DNA of 64,000 bases from NCBI GenBank assembly GCA_021776785.1, contig JAJFFF010000033.1, positions 186,001 to 250,000 on the forward strand, in the 5' to 3' direction. Shown piece by piece: positions 47,409-55,683 of this stretch. The stretch comes from Planctomycetota bacterium (GTDB taxonomy: Bacteria > Planctomycetota > PLA2). A program made the position numbers and the translations under genes. Numbering within the stretch: position 1 is the first letter of the stretch; every line of letters begins with the position of its first letter. The notes beneath the pieces are model-generated. The model did not search any database. It saw only the letters and a list, made by a program, of their open reading frames with translations, and was not told where the DNA came from.

Positions 47409-48638
47409 CTACCAGTGATAAGACCAACCGAACCCGATCAGAATACGATCAAGTCCATCATCGCGAAGCACATACTCGAGTCCAAGATCCCATGTCTGCC
47501 GTTTGGTTCGATACCACGTGAGCTTTCCATGAATGCTGTGCGACATGAAGTCGCCGAGATCGGAGTCTTGGGTCCGATGGCGCATCTCCGCGAGAAAACT
47601 ACTTCGATAGTCATCGGCCGCACTCTGGATGTAGAACCGGTAGCCCGCCTGCAAGCGCAGCTTACCCGGCACGAGATCCTGATAGAGCCGAGGCTCTAAC
47701 GAGAACGCGACGATGCCCCACGAGTCGCCATAAACCCGACCGCCGAGTTCGACCGCGCGACCAGGTCGCAGGAAGCGACGAACGCGTCCGTGAAGGGCTG
47801 CGCGCACACGCGAATCTGGCAGCTCCTCGGTGATCTCGCGCCCGCGCGCCATGTTGTCGAGATTGGGATTGGGCGGCAAGGTCGGATCTTCGATTACCAC
47901 CGCGTTGTACGCCGTTTCCAAAAACCCCGACTGAAACGAGATCGTCGTGCCGAGCTCACCATGCGTCGTCGGCGAAAACGCCTGATACCAGTTGAACCCG
48001 GCCGCCACCGAAATCCGTTCGTCGCTGCCTTCGTTCTGCAAACCGTTGAAACGAATGATGTCGATGGAATCGAAAAACGTGTCGAGCGTGGTCGTGTACG
48101 TCGAGTTTTTGTCTTCGCTGTCCCACGAGTAGCTCCCACCGAGATTGAACGAGGTGTAGTCGTACTCAACGCTGAAGCCGCCGTGGATACCGTAGCGCGC
48201 AAAGTCGGACAGCTTGACGTTCGCGCCCAGATCCAGCCCGATGTAGTAATCGCCGCTCGCGCCGGACTGTTCGGGAAACTTAGAAAGCCTGTCGATCGAC
48301 GCACTCGAGACCAGGTCGTACGAGAGCTGCGCGGAAAGGCTAAGCTTCTCGTTCACGTTGCGCTGATACAAGATCACCGGCTCGATCACGGTCAGCTCTT
48401 CGTCGAGAAACGGGTTCCCGTCGCCGTCATCGGGTGAGTGATAAAAGCCCAGGCGCGTCGTAATGGACTGCGCACCGACGGCGTCGCTGTGTTGGCTAGA
48501 TGTCACCAACGCATCTTGATCGCGCCGTGTTTGTGGCGACGGTCCCTGCGGAGGCGCATCGCTCTCAACGCGGCCGCGGTGACAGGACCCAACCACGAAG
48601 AGCACACACACCAAAACAGCGCGGGTCACTAATAGCAC
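47409..48638 (-). CDS. DUF3570 outer-membrane beta-barrel protein
   Basis: 409 residues from GTG 48638; a second GTG at 48629, which overlaps the DUF4266 stop as TAGTG, is equally plausible. A hydrophobic signal with Cys (LFVVGSC) is followed by barrel-type strands (RLGFYHSPDD, LSLSAQLSYDLVSS, RLQAGYRFYIQSA) and a C-terminal GFGWSYHW. The family co-occurs with DUF4266, a thioredoxin-like protein and ApbE. The tetrapeptide SGAS at 125-128 resembles the ApbE acceptor sequence (S/T-G-A-S/T). Function unknown; probably outer membrane, with redox or flavin connection by context. Confidence 0.8.
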   Translation of the reverse strand: MLLVTRAVLVCVLFVVGSCHRGRVESDAPPQGPSPQTRRDQDALVTSSQHSDAVGAQSITTRLGFYHSPDDGDGNPFLDEELTVIEPVILYQRNVNEKLSLSAQLSYDLVSSASIDRLSKFPEQSGASGDYYIGLDLGANVKLSDFARYGIHGGFSVEYDYTSFNLGGSYSWDSEDKNSTYTTTLDTFFDSIDIIRFNGLQNEGSDERISVAAGFNWYQAFSPTTHGELGTTISFQSGFLETAYNAVVIEDPTLPPNPNLDNMARGREITEELPDSRVRAALHGRVRRFLRPGRAVELGGRVYGDSWGIVAFSLEPRLYQDLVPGKLRLQAGYRFYIQSAADDYRSSFLAEMRHRTQDSDLGDFMSHSIHGKLTWYRTKRQTWDLGLEYVLRDDGLDRILIGFGWSYHW

Positions 48639-48856
48639 CCGCAGCCGCCGCCCGCTGCGCTTCCGATACCACCGACGGCCCCCTCGTTGGAGTACAGCAC
48701 CTTCTGCATCCAGTGCAGTTCGGTGGGATCGTCGCTCAGGTTCATGATCGGCTGCGCGAGATTTTCTTTCTCGTAGTACGCGGGACCGCGACAGCCCCCG
48801 AGAAACGATCCGAGTAAGAGGAGAGCCGCTGTGCGGCGAACCAAACGAGACTTCAT
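48629..48856 (-). CDS. DUF4266 small lipoprotein
   Basis: 75 residues from ATG 48856. The lipobox FLGGC places the lipidated Cys at 22. The short mature chain has PAYYEKENLAQPIM and ends GGGCGCY, the glycine-cysteine-rich tail typical of DUF4266. These lipoproteins are encoded immediately before DUF3570 proteins and presumably function with them at the outer membrane. It is the first gene of a nine-gene minus-strand series that runs to 39310; a GATACT -10 box lies seven bases before its ATG. Confidence 0.85.
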   Translation of the reverse strand: MKSRLVRRTAALLLLGSFLGGCRGPAYYEKENLAQPIMNLSDDPTELHWMQKVLYSNEGAVGGIGSAAGGGCGCY

Positions 48857-48863
48857 CGGTAGC

Positions 48864-48869
48864 AGTATC
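48864..48869 (-). promoter_or_regulatory. -10 element GATACT of the redox operon
   Basis: Read on the minus strand, GATACT ends seven bases before the DUF4266 ATG, so transcription would start close to the start codon. No convincing -35 element, which fits an activator-dependent promoter; a palindrome lies about 40 bases further upstream (48908-48923). Confidence 0.45.
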
Positions 48870-48907
48870 GGCGCTAATCGTCAGTCGTGCGATTCCGTAG
48901 CTGAAAG

Positions 48908-48923
48908 ATTACAGAGCTGTAAT
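48908..48923. promoter_or_regulatory. Palindrome ATTACAGAGCTGTAAT, candidate operator
   Basis: A perfect 7+7 inverted repeat with 2-nt centre between the end of the histidine-kinase gene and the redox-operon promoter. Its position at roughly -47 to -62 relative to the inferred start suits an activator site, for example for the adjacent response regulator. It could also act as a weak hairpin after the kinase gene. Confidence 0.45.
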
Positions 48924-48947
48924 GGACACGATGAGACGGCGCCGCCA

Positions 48948-50315
48948 CTACGACCGTCGCGCCGTGCGCCCTGACGGAAGCACTAGGTGAAATCGCGCAC
49001 CGCCGGTGGGTGATTTCGCCACCTCGATCGAACCGCGATGCGCCTCGACCGCGACTCTCGTGAGGGCCAAACCGAGGCCGTACCCGACCCGCTGATCTTG
49101 GGCGGCGGGCCCGCGATAAAACGTCTCGAAAATACGGGCGTGCTCCTCGTGGGGCACGCCGGGTCCGGCATCGTCGACGGTGACTTCGATGCCCTCGGCG
49201 TTGCCCGTCAACGTGACATGGATCACTTCCCCTTCGGGCGACCAGGCGATGGCATTGCTCACGAGATTACGAAGCGCGAGAAGCAGCGCCTCCCGATCTC
49301 CATGCATGGACAGGTCGCCGCTCTTGTTCAACTCGACGCGGATCCCACGCTTTTGAGCCAACGCGATCTCTTTGGTGAGGCGGAGTTCGGCCTCGCGCCC
49401 TAAGTCAAACGCCTCGAGTTCGGTAGCGGCTCTCGGCTGGGTTGGTGCGCACAGGGACACGAGGTTGTCCACCGCGCGGCCGAGATCGCGCAGTTCATCG
49501 ACTTGGCTTTCGATCACCTCGCGGTACTCGTGGGCATCGCGTTCGCGACGGAGCAACACCTCCGCTTCGCCCAGGAGGTTTTGAATCGGAGAGCGCAACT
49601 CGTGCGCCACGCCCGCCACCATGAGCTGTTGCCGTTCGATCTCGCCCCGGAGTGCGCTCCGCATTTCGGTCAGGGCGACTGCGACATCGCGGATCTCATC
49701 TGGAATCGTTCCGCGCGTCGCAGCCTGCGGAAAAGTCGTACCGGCGCGCGCGTCCGCAGCCACGCGCCGCAGCAGGTTGGACACATGGCGCGCGAACAAG
49801 ACACCGCTCATCACGGTGACGAGCCCGAGCGCGATCCCGAGGGCCAGGATGATTACCACCTGCTTGCGCACAATCGCCAGCTCGACGGATCCATCCACCG
49901 CAATCCCGAGCACACGCCCGTTCAGACGCGCCGCGTTCCAATAGACGCTTCCGCCCAAAACGCGTTCCACACCCGGCTCCGGGAGCGTTTGAGGCATTTG
50001 ACGGAGGAGTTCCGCGCGGGCTACTTCGTGCCACACCGTGCCGTCGTCGTTCCACACCCTCCAGCCCAGCGGGGTCGTCGGATGGAGCTTGCCGAGATCG
50101 CTAACGATCCGATCAAACGCGGGCGTGGTCTGCGTCGACCCGAGAAACAGCGTACGGATCTCGGCAAGCTCCTCGTTGGCGAGCGACCGCAGGCTGCGAT
50201 CGACGGTAGTCTTGAGGAACCACACGCTCAAACCGGTCACGCCAACCACAAGGACAAACACGAGTCCGCCGAGTTGCCACGCGACGCGCCTCCGAACCGA
50301 CCAGCGCGTGCTCAC
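48948..50315 (-). CDS. Sensor histidine kinase
   Basis: 455 residues; GTG 50315 overlaps the response-regulator stop (GTGA), which fixes the start. Membrane helices at about 16-36 and 152-174 enclose a periplasmic sensor domain of about 115 residues. HAMP follows (ARHVSNLLRRVAADARAG), then the HisKA box VAGVAHELRSP with phospho-acceptor His238. The ATPase motifs are NLVSNAIAWSP (N), DDAGPGVP (G1), FETFYRG (F) and GYGLGLAL (G2). It signals to the OmpR-type regulator encoded just before it. Downstream on the same strand is the redox operon, a likely regulatory target by position. Confidence 0.93.
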   Translation of the reverse strand: MSTRWSVRRRVAWQLGGLVFVLVVGVTGLSVWFLKTTVDRSLRSLANEELAEIRTLFLGSTQTTPAFDRIVSDLGKLHPTTPLGWRVWNDDGTVWHEVARAELLRQMPQTLPEPGVERVLGGSVYWNAARLNGRVLGIAVDGSVELAIVRKQVVIILALGIALGLVTVMSGVLFARHVSNLLRRVAADARAGTTFPQAATRGTIPDEIRDVAVALTEMRSALRGEIERQQLMVAGVAHELRSPIQNLLGEAEVLLRRERDAHEYREVIESQVDELRDLGRAVDNLVSLCAPTQPRAATELEAFDLGREAELRLTKEIALAQKRGIRVELNKSGDLSMHGDREALLLALRNLVSNAIAWSPEGEVIHVTLTGNAEGIEVTVDDAGPGVPHEEHARIFETFYRGPAAQDQRVGYGLGLALTRVAVEAHRGSIEVAKSPTGGARFHLVLPSGRTARRS

Positions 50316-50992
50316 GGTTTCGCCTCCGGTACCGCGAGGCGATACCCTTCGCCGGATCGCGTTTCGATCAGGCCTTGGCGTTCCGGATCGACGCGGCGCC
50401 GCAGACGCGCCACCAAAACTTCCACGACGTTGGTTTGCGGGTCGAAATGGATGCCCCAAACGGTCTGCAGAAGCGAGTCTTTGGACAACGTCCGCCCCTT
50501 CGCCTCCGCCAACGTTTGCAACAAGGAAAACTCACGCGGACTCAGCTCGATACGCGTCGGGCCGCGTTGCACGCTGCGCCGCTCGAAATCGATGCTGAGG
50601 TCCCCGACCTCCATGGTGTTCGGGCGATGGCGACGCACGACCGCTTCGACGCGCGCCATGAGTTCGTCGAACGCAAACGGCTTCGCGATGTAGTCGTCTG
50701 CACCCAACCGCAACCCCTTCACCCGCTCGTCCACGGCGTGACGCGCCGTGACGAAGATGACCGGCGTGTCGTTGCCTCTGCGACGAAGGTCATCGAGAAA
50801 CTCCCAGCCCCACTGACCCGGCATCATGACGTCGAGCAAGATCAGGTCGAGGCGGCCGGTCGTCGGCTCGTCGATCAGGGCGCGCGCCGTTTCAGCGTCG
50901 GCGGCCGTGAGACAGTCCATACCGCTCTCCTCAAAGCCACGCTGCACGTAGCGCCGAAATTTCGCGTCGTCGTCAATGACCAAGAGCTTCAC
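50312..50992 (-). CDS. OmpR/PhoB-family response regulator
   Basis: 226 residues from GTG 50992, which places the acidic cluster IDDDA at the N-terminus as in the family. The receiver domain has D54 (LLDVMMP) as phospho-acceptor, T82 and K104 (AKPF). The winged-helix domain has LSPREFSLLQTLAEAKGRTL and the recognition part VVEVLVARLRRRVD, then GYRLAVP. It forms a two-component operon with the kinase, and diverges from the gene at 51074 across about 80 bases. The regulon is unknown; the palindrome at 48908 upstream of the redox operon is one candidate site. Confidence 0.95.
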   Translation of the reverse strand: MKLLVIDDDAKFRRYVQRGFEESGMDCLTAADAETARALIDEPTTGRLDLILLDVMMPGQWGWEFLDDLRRRGNDTPVIFVTARHAVDERVKGLRLGADDYIAKPFAFDELMARVEAVVRRHRPNTMEVGDLSIDFERRSVQRGPTRIELSPREFSLLQTLAEAKGRTLSKDSLLQTVWGIHFDPQTNVVEVLVARLRRRVDPERQGLIETRSGEGYRLAVPEAKP

Positions 50993-51073
50993 GTTCGTTC
51001 CGTGCCCGCTACGGTACACCCGTCCGCGACGGCTTGTCGAATCTTGCCGCGCGGCCCGACCGCCCGAATCGAC

Positions 51074-52033
51074 ATGCCAAAACCCGGCGCGCACCGTATC
51101 TTGGCGGGGTTGAAACAACACGAGCAACCCGATCCGATGATGCGTGCGCCGGGCGTCGACCGGATAGAACAGCATCTTGCGTTTCCCGCTCCGCAATCGC
51201 GCGAGGGTTGGCGGCGGCTCGTCGATGACGCGCTCAAGCAGACGCCGTGCGTGTACCACCGCAACCTGGAAATCTCGTCGCTCTACGCATGGCTCTACCT
51301 GCGCCACCCAAAACTGTTCAAGTGGGCCGGCATGGCGGCATTCGCGTCGCACCACGCGCGTGTCGCGCTGCGCCCGCTCGCTCTGCACAAGAACGAGGCG
51401 GGCGCCGTTCCGATTCACGAGGCCCGCGAGCGGTTTGGCATGACGCACATCGATCGCGTGCGCCAAGTCAACAACGCGATCTTTGAAGACATCTTTTGGG
51501 CGCATCTTGCGTACGACGGAACCGAGGAAGGATTTGCGCGCACCGCGGCGATGCTCAAGGACGCGCCGCACGGCATGGGCATGCTCGAAGGATTTGCCGT
51601 GATCGAAGAGGGGCGACGCCAAAACGATCCGGACCGGGTCTGGGAAGGAAACGTCAAGCTCTTGTGGCATGAGCAAGCAGCCGTCGTGCAGCCGCGCTTC
51701 GACACGTTCAGCCGCGGGTTCGCACGCACCTTCTCGATGCTCGCCAACATCAACTTCGAAGCCTCAGGCTGGCGCGAACGCGCCGGGTTTTTCACGAGCT
51801 TTTACGGCCACATGGTTTTGCGGCAGATGCCGCTCCTGTGGACGACGAAACGCCCGCCGCGCCTCACACGCCTCGACCATCGTTGGCGCTGGGTCGAACG
51901 CGCGGTTGTTCCGCGCTTTCGCAAACTCGACGAATGGGGCCGCGTAGAGCCCAAACTCAAACACATCCTGGCGGAGTCGCGCCGCTATCACGAAACCACG
52001 TTTTGCGAAGCGGGCGATCTCCCGAGCGCGTGA
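51074..52033 (+). CDS. Conserved hypothetical protein (319 residues)
   Basis: From ATG 51074. A soluble, helix-rich protein without signal peptide or membrane segment. Distinctive stretches are VYHRNLEISSLYAWLYLRHP, FGMTHIDRVRQVNNAIFEDI, LLWHEQAAVVQPRFDTFSRG and RQMPLLWTTKRPP. Many His, Asp and Glu residues in these segments could bind metal, but no known motif is recognised and no function is assigned. Its stop overlaps the GTG of the first of three small membrane proteins (GTGA), suggesting co-transcription. Confidence 0.75.
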   Translation: MPKPGAHRILAGLKQHEQPDPMMRAPGVDRIEQHLAFPAPQSREGWRRLVDDALKQTPCVYHRNLEISSLYAWLYLRHPKLFKWAGMAAFASHHARVALRPLALHKNEAGAVPIHEARERFGMTHIDRVRQVNNAIFEDIFWAHLAYDGTEEGFARTAAMLKDAPHGMGMLEGFAVIEEGRRQNDPDRVWEGNVKLLWHEQAAVVQPRFDTFSRGFARTFSMLANINFEASGWRERAGFFTSFYGHMVLRQMPLLWTTKRPPRLTRLDHRWRWVERAVVPRFRKLDEWGRVEPKLKHILAESRRYHETTFCEAGDLPSA

Positions 52034-52404
52034 ACGGAGTGCGACACTATGGCCGCCGTAACGACGCAATTCGACTCCGACGTGAGATCGCCCGGCGACT
52101 GTGCGCGGACCGGGGAGTTCGCCCTCACGAGTTTGCACCGTCGCTTTGGAAGTTTTGTTGGCGTCGCGGGTGGGCGCTGCCTCCGCCTTACTTCATGCGA
52201 CCGATACACCACTTCCTGGTGTCGGGGCTCCAGCTCGCCATCGTTGTGATCGTCGCGATGATTCTGATGCCACTTGGCAGCTACTGGTGGGTGCCGGTTG
52301 TAGCCGCGGTGTTAGCGACGATGACCGGTACGGCCCTCGTCCGGACCAAGGCGCAGCGGCTCAACCTGCCCAACTGGGACGAAGTCGTGGAGTCCGCGTG
52401 TTGA
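52030..52404 (+). CDS. Small two-TM protein, paralogue 1 of 3 (DUF6404-like)
   Basis: 124 residues. GTG 52030 is preferred because it overlaps the previous stop, a pattern used throughout the window; GTG 52039 is possible. The core matches the next two proteins: LCADRGVRPHEFAPSLWKFC, RRGWALPPPYFM, two hydrophobic helices (SGLQLAIVVIVAMILMPLG, WVPVVAAVLATMTGTALV) and a final LNLPNWDEVVES. An ATG at 52049 in another frame encodes residues resembling the start of paralogue 2, so the N-terminus may be frameshifted. Function unknown; the DUF6404 label is a tentative resemblance (PPP motif and two helices). Confidence 0.65.
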   Translation: MNGVRHYGRRNDAIRLRREIARRLCADRGVRPHEFAPSLWKFCWRRGWALPPPYFMRPIHHFLVSGLQLAIVVIVAMILMPLGSYWWVPVVAAVLATMTGTALVRTKAQRLNLPNWDEVVESAC

Positions 52405-52478
52405 GCGCGGGTCCGCGCTAGAATGAACAGCCGGTCACACCGCGTTCACATTTCGATTCGCACCGACGACTTTGATCC

Positions 52479-52832
52479 ATGGCCATTTCGACTGAGACCC
52501 AGCAACGCATTCAGGTAGCGCGGCAAATGTGTAGGGCGCGCGGCATCAAGGAACGCGCCTTCGCGCCTCCGCTATGGCGCATGGCTTGGCGACTGGGCTG
52601 GGCCCTTCCGCCGCCCCACTTCATGACCACACGACAGTACTTTGTCATTTCGTGGCTCACCGTCGGACCCGTTGCCATTCTGTCCTACTGGATCGTTCCT
52701 TGGTCCATGACATGGCCCTTGATCGTGACCATCGCCTCGACGCTTGCTGTATTCGATACGCTGCGGATGGCGGCTGACCGCTACGGGCTCGGATTTCCGC
52801 CCTGGCGACAGATTACAGATTCCGTTTTTTGA
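52479..52832 (+). CDS. Small two-TM protein, paralogue 2 of 3
   Basis: 117 residues from ATG 52479. N-terminal helix QQRIQVARQMCRARGIKERA, then FAPPLWRMAWRLGWALPPPHF, two membrane helices (YFVISWLTVGPVAILSYWIV, WPLIVTIASTLAVFDTL) and the end FPPWRQITDSVF. It aligns end to end with its two neighbours at perhaps 25-35 percent identity by eye. The TAGAAT at 52419-52424 may be a promoter element, giving a leader of about 45 bases. Function unknown. Confidence 0.75.
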   Translation: MAISTETQQRIQVARQMCRARGIKERAFAPPLWRMAWRLGWALPPPHFMTTRQYFVISWLTVGPVAILSYWIVPWSMTWPLIVTIASTLAVFDTLRMAADRYGLGFPPWRQITDSVF

Positions 52833-52846
52833 GCGTCGGTCTCCAC

Positions 52847-52852
52847 TAAACT
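52847..52852 (+). promoter_or_regulatory. -10 element TAAACT before paralogue 3
   Basis: TAAACT ends nine bases before ATG 52862, compatible with a transcript that has at most a few leader bases. Confidence 0.4.
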
Positions 52853-52861
52853 GAACTCGCC

Positions 52862-53203
52862 ATGGCTCTCGACGACACCTTTCGGCTGCGACTCGATGCT
52901 GCGCGCGAGCTGTGCCAGTCGATCGGCATGCAGCACGATCCCCTGTCGTGGCGCGTCATGTGGCGGCTCGGCATACCGATACCGCCGCCTTGCTTCCTCA
53001 GCCCCCGCCACTACTTTCTCATGCAGTTCGTCGTGACAGGCCTCATGTTCAGCACCGCGATCTGGATCGGCTTACTCGAAGGATGGTGGATGATGCCAAT
53101 CGCGACCTTCGTGGTATCAACCGTCGGCAACCTGTCATTTCGCCGTAAAGTTCGACGCCTCCGCCTTCCGAGTTGGAACTCAGTGACGGCAAACGTATTT
53201 TGA
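52862..53203 (+). CDS. Small two-TM protein, paralogue 3 of 3
   Basis: 113 residues from ATG 52862. The shared plan is RLDAARELCQSIGMQ, LSWRVMWRLGIPIPPPCF, membrane helices in FLMQFVVTGLMFSTAIWIGL and WWMMPIATFVVSTVGNL, and the end RLPSWNSVTANVF. Each copy has its own -10-like element, so the three may be expressed separately despite clustering. Function unknown. Confidence 0.75.
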   Translation: MALDDTFRLRLDAARELCQSIGMQHDPLSWRVMWRLGIPIPPPCFLSPRHYFLMQFVVTGLMFSTAIWIGLLEGWWMMPIATFVVSTVGNLSFRRKVRRLRLPSWNSVTANVF

Positions 53204-53228
53204 CGCGCCCTCGGCTAAGGAAATCGAG

Positions 53229-54329
53229 TCAGTCGTCTTCGTCGATCGGGGTCTCGCTGAACTGAGCCGCGAGGAACGCCGCGATCTGGTCGCGTTCTTC
53301 TTCGCTCCACACTTTTAGTTCGCGCTCTTCCGCCAGCCGTTCCATTCGCTTCACGACCCGCTTCCACCGGCGCGGAGAAAGCTCGTTGTCGCGGGCGTGA
53401 TCTAGAGCGCGACTTAGGTTGTGGCACGACGCACAGTTGGCTTCGAACACTTTGCGCTGCTTGTCTTCGGGGCTCTCTGCCTTGCCGCGTTTTTCAAACA
53501 GGAACTGCGCGATCGGCTCCACCTCGTCGGCGTGAATGTGATCGGGCAAGAGTTCGGCGTAACGCCGCACGGTTGTACGCCACTGGTCGTGCGTCTTCGT
53601 GTACGAAAACACACGGTCAAGCGTGTGGCACTTCTGACAACGCGCATCGACGAGCGCCGCTCCCGTAAGCATGGCGCCGGCCGGAGTGTCGGCCGCCGCG
53701 AGCTCGTTTTGCAAAAACGCCAGGATCGGTTCGCGCACATCAGCCAGCGGCGGATCGAGGCCGATCATTCGATCCAACGTGGACTCCCAAAGGTCCGCCG
53801 ACTTCTTGCCCTTTTGGTCGAACACGCGGTCGAGACCGTGACACTTTTGACAGCGTTGGTCCACCAAAGGTCCACCAAGCGCGATGAGCTCGGTCTCGCT
53901 CTTGCCGGACGTGTCCGGCGCGTTAAATTTCTGAATCAGGTACGGCCCGACCCCCAAGAGAATCAACACCGTCGAGAGCGTAAACACCGTGAGGCCCAGC
54001 ACCGGCAACATGGAGTGCAGGCGCGGATACCGCCGCACGATTAAGACCTTGATCGTGAGGAGCGGGAAGATTGAAAGCCCCAACGTGAAGTGCATCACCT
54101 GGAGCGAGTTGAACTCCGCGTAGCCCGACGCTTTGCGCACCATCGCATACAAAAACACGAGGTAGATCCCAATATAGACCCAACCCAGCGCGCGGTGAAT
54201 CGCGGCGGCCTTCATGCGGCCGCGCGTCGGAACGTTGCGTCCAAAGATCCGCAACATCAAACCGACGGCGATCCCGCCGACGATCAACCACGTAACGCCT
54301 AGGATCGCACTGACCGTCGGGCTCAACAT
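53229..54329 (-). CDS. Four-TM membrane protein with three c-type hemes
   Basis: 366 residues from ATG 54329, sharing one base with the preceding stop (TGATG). Four N-terminal membrane helices (about 8-28, 48-64, 78-97, 107-130) contain His45, His80 and His105, compatible with a cytochrome b561-like heme site. The soluble C-terminal part carries three heme c motifs: CQKCH at 160 and 231 and CASCH at 299. Each of these follows a cytochrome c-type helix, and the first two share RCQKCH(G/T)LDRVF. Likely a membrane quinol- or metabolite-linked redox component; it is the last gene of a three-gene operon. Confidence 0.82.
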   Translation of the reverse strand: MLSPTVSAILGVTWLIVGGIAVGLMLRIFGRNVPTRGRMKAAAIHRALGWVYIGIYLVFLYAMVRKASGYAEFNSLQVMHFTLGLSIFPLLTIKVLIVRRYPRLHSMLPVLGLTVFTLSTVLILLGVGPYLIQKFNAPDTSGKSETELIALGGPLVDQRCQKCHGLDRVFDQKGKKSADLWESTLDRMIGLDPPLADVREPILAFLQNELAAADTPAGAMLTGAALVDARCQKCHTLDRVFSYTKTHDQWRTTVRRYAELLPDHIHADEVEPIAQFLFEKRGKAESPEDKQRKVFEANCASCHNLSRALDHARDNELSPRRWKRVVKRMERLAEERELKVWSEEERDQIAAFLAAQFSETPIDEDD

Positions 54330-55669
54330 CAGGCCAACTCCACGCCCGAGATACGGGCCGTTTCCGGATCCAACGCGGCGAGGTCGTCGGGGCACAACTC
54401 CGCGACGTTGTTGCGCCCCGTAATGCGACAAACCGAAGCGATCAGCTTCGCGCTGGCGCGCAACAACTGCGCCACGTCCTGCGCGCGCTTCTCGACATCG
54501 AGTCGGGTGCGCAACTCCGGGTCCATCGTGGCGATCCCGTACGGGCAATCGCCCAAGTGACAGCGCCTCAGGTACGTACACCCAAGCGCCATCTTCATCG
54601 CGCCCGCGCTGTACACCGCATCCGCGCCCAAGCACAACGCTTTCACAAAATCGACGGCGTTGCGCAAGCCGCCCGTGGCGACCAACGAGATGTCATCGCG
54701 CACGCCGCGTTCTTCCAAAAAGCGCACGACCTTCGGCAAGCTGTAAAGCAACGGCAGCGCCACGTGATCTTTTGTGAACACGGGACTCGCGCCGGTGCCG
54801 CCTTGCGCGCCGTCGATCACGATGTAGTCCGGCTTGCCACCCGCGTCAAACAGCGCGGAAAGATCGCGATGGATGTGACCACCCGCCATCTTGATGCCGA
54901 CGGGACGACCCTCTGCGAGCTCACGCATCTCCTCGATCTTGCGAGCCAGATCGCCGGGAGACTTGATGTCGGGGTGGCGCGACGGACTGTGCACCGTCTC
55001 GCCCGGCTTCACGCCGCGTAACTTCGCGATCAACGGGGTCACTTTGGCGCCGGGAAGCAACCCACCCATACCGGGTTTGGCGCCCTGCGAAAGCTTGATT
55101 TCGATCGCGTCCGCGCGCTTTAGGTTCTCCGGTGTGGCGCCAAAACGCCCCGTCGAGAGCTGAAACACAAATCGCTCCGCGGCTTCGCGTTCGGGCTCAT
55201 AAAACCCACCTTCACCGGAGTTTGTCGCCGTCCCGGCCAACGTCGCACCTTTGGCGAGGGCGACTTTGGCCTCGGGGCTCACCGCGCCCAAGCTCATGCC
55301 GGAAATCATGACCGGCATCGAACACACGAGCGGCTTTTGGGCCCGCGGGCCCAACCGAAACTCCATGGCCACCGGCTCGTCGTCGAGCAAGGGTGGGCGC
55401 GCGATCACCGACGGCATGATCATCAGGTTTTCGAGATGACGAAATGGTCGGGTGGACCCCTTCGCCTGTATCGCATACGACGCGGTGCGCGTCATCACCT
55501 CGACTTCCTGACGCGCCTGGTGCGTCCAGAGGCCGAAGTGTTCAGCAGGCAAATTCTCTTTTACGAATGCTTCGGCCGGGGTCGCACACACCGGACAGAC
55601 GGAGAAGTCAGGCTCCGTCTGTCCGTCGTGGATGTAACCGCAGACCGGACAGCGCCAGCGAAAATCCAT
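54329..55669 (-). CDS. Rubredoxin-like domain fused to glutamate-synthase-type FMN protein
   Basis: 446 residues from ATG 55669. The N-terminal rubredoxin-like knuckles are C7/C10 and C25/C28 (CPVCGYIHDG and CPVCATP). The rest is the FMN-binding (beta/alpha)8 barrel of ferredoxin-dependent glutamate synthase: SGMSLGAVSPEA, IEIKLSQGAKPGMGG, IDGAQGGTGASP, VATGGLRNAVDFVKAL. The Fe-S cysteines follow in the C-x5-C-x4-C pattern (GCTYLRRCHLGDCP). The glutaminase domain is absent, so it is not a complete glutamate synthase. The operon with cytochromes suggests electrons reach or leave the FMN through the rubredoxin unit. Confidence 0.88.
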   Translation of the reverse strand: MDFRWRCPVCGYIHDGQTEPDFSVCPVCATPAEAFVKENLPAEHFGLWTHQARQEVEVMTRTASYAIQAKGSTRPFRHLENLMIMPSVIARPPLLDDEPVAMEFRLGPRAQKPLVCSMPVMISGMSLGAVSPEAKVALAKGATLAGTATNSGEGGFYEPEREAAERFVFQLSTGRFGATPENLKRADAIEIKLSQGAKPGMGGLLPGAKVTPLIAKLRGVKPGETVHSPSRHPDIKSPGDLARKIEEMRELAEGRPVGIKMAGGHIHRDLSALFDAGGKPDYIVIDGAQGGTGASPVFTKDHVALPLLYSLPKVVRFLEERGVRDDISLVATGGLRNAVDFVKALCLGADAVYSAGAMKMALGCTYLRRCHLGDCPYGIATMDPELRTRLDVEKRAQDVAQLLRASAKLIASVCRITGRNNVAELCPDDLAALDPETARISGVELA

Positions 55670-55683
55670 GCGTGGATCCCCGA

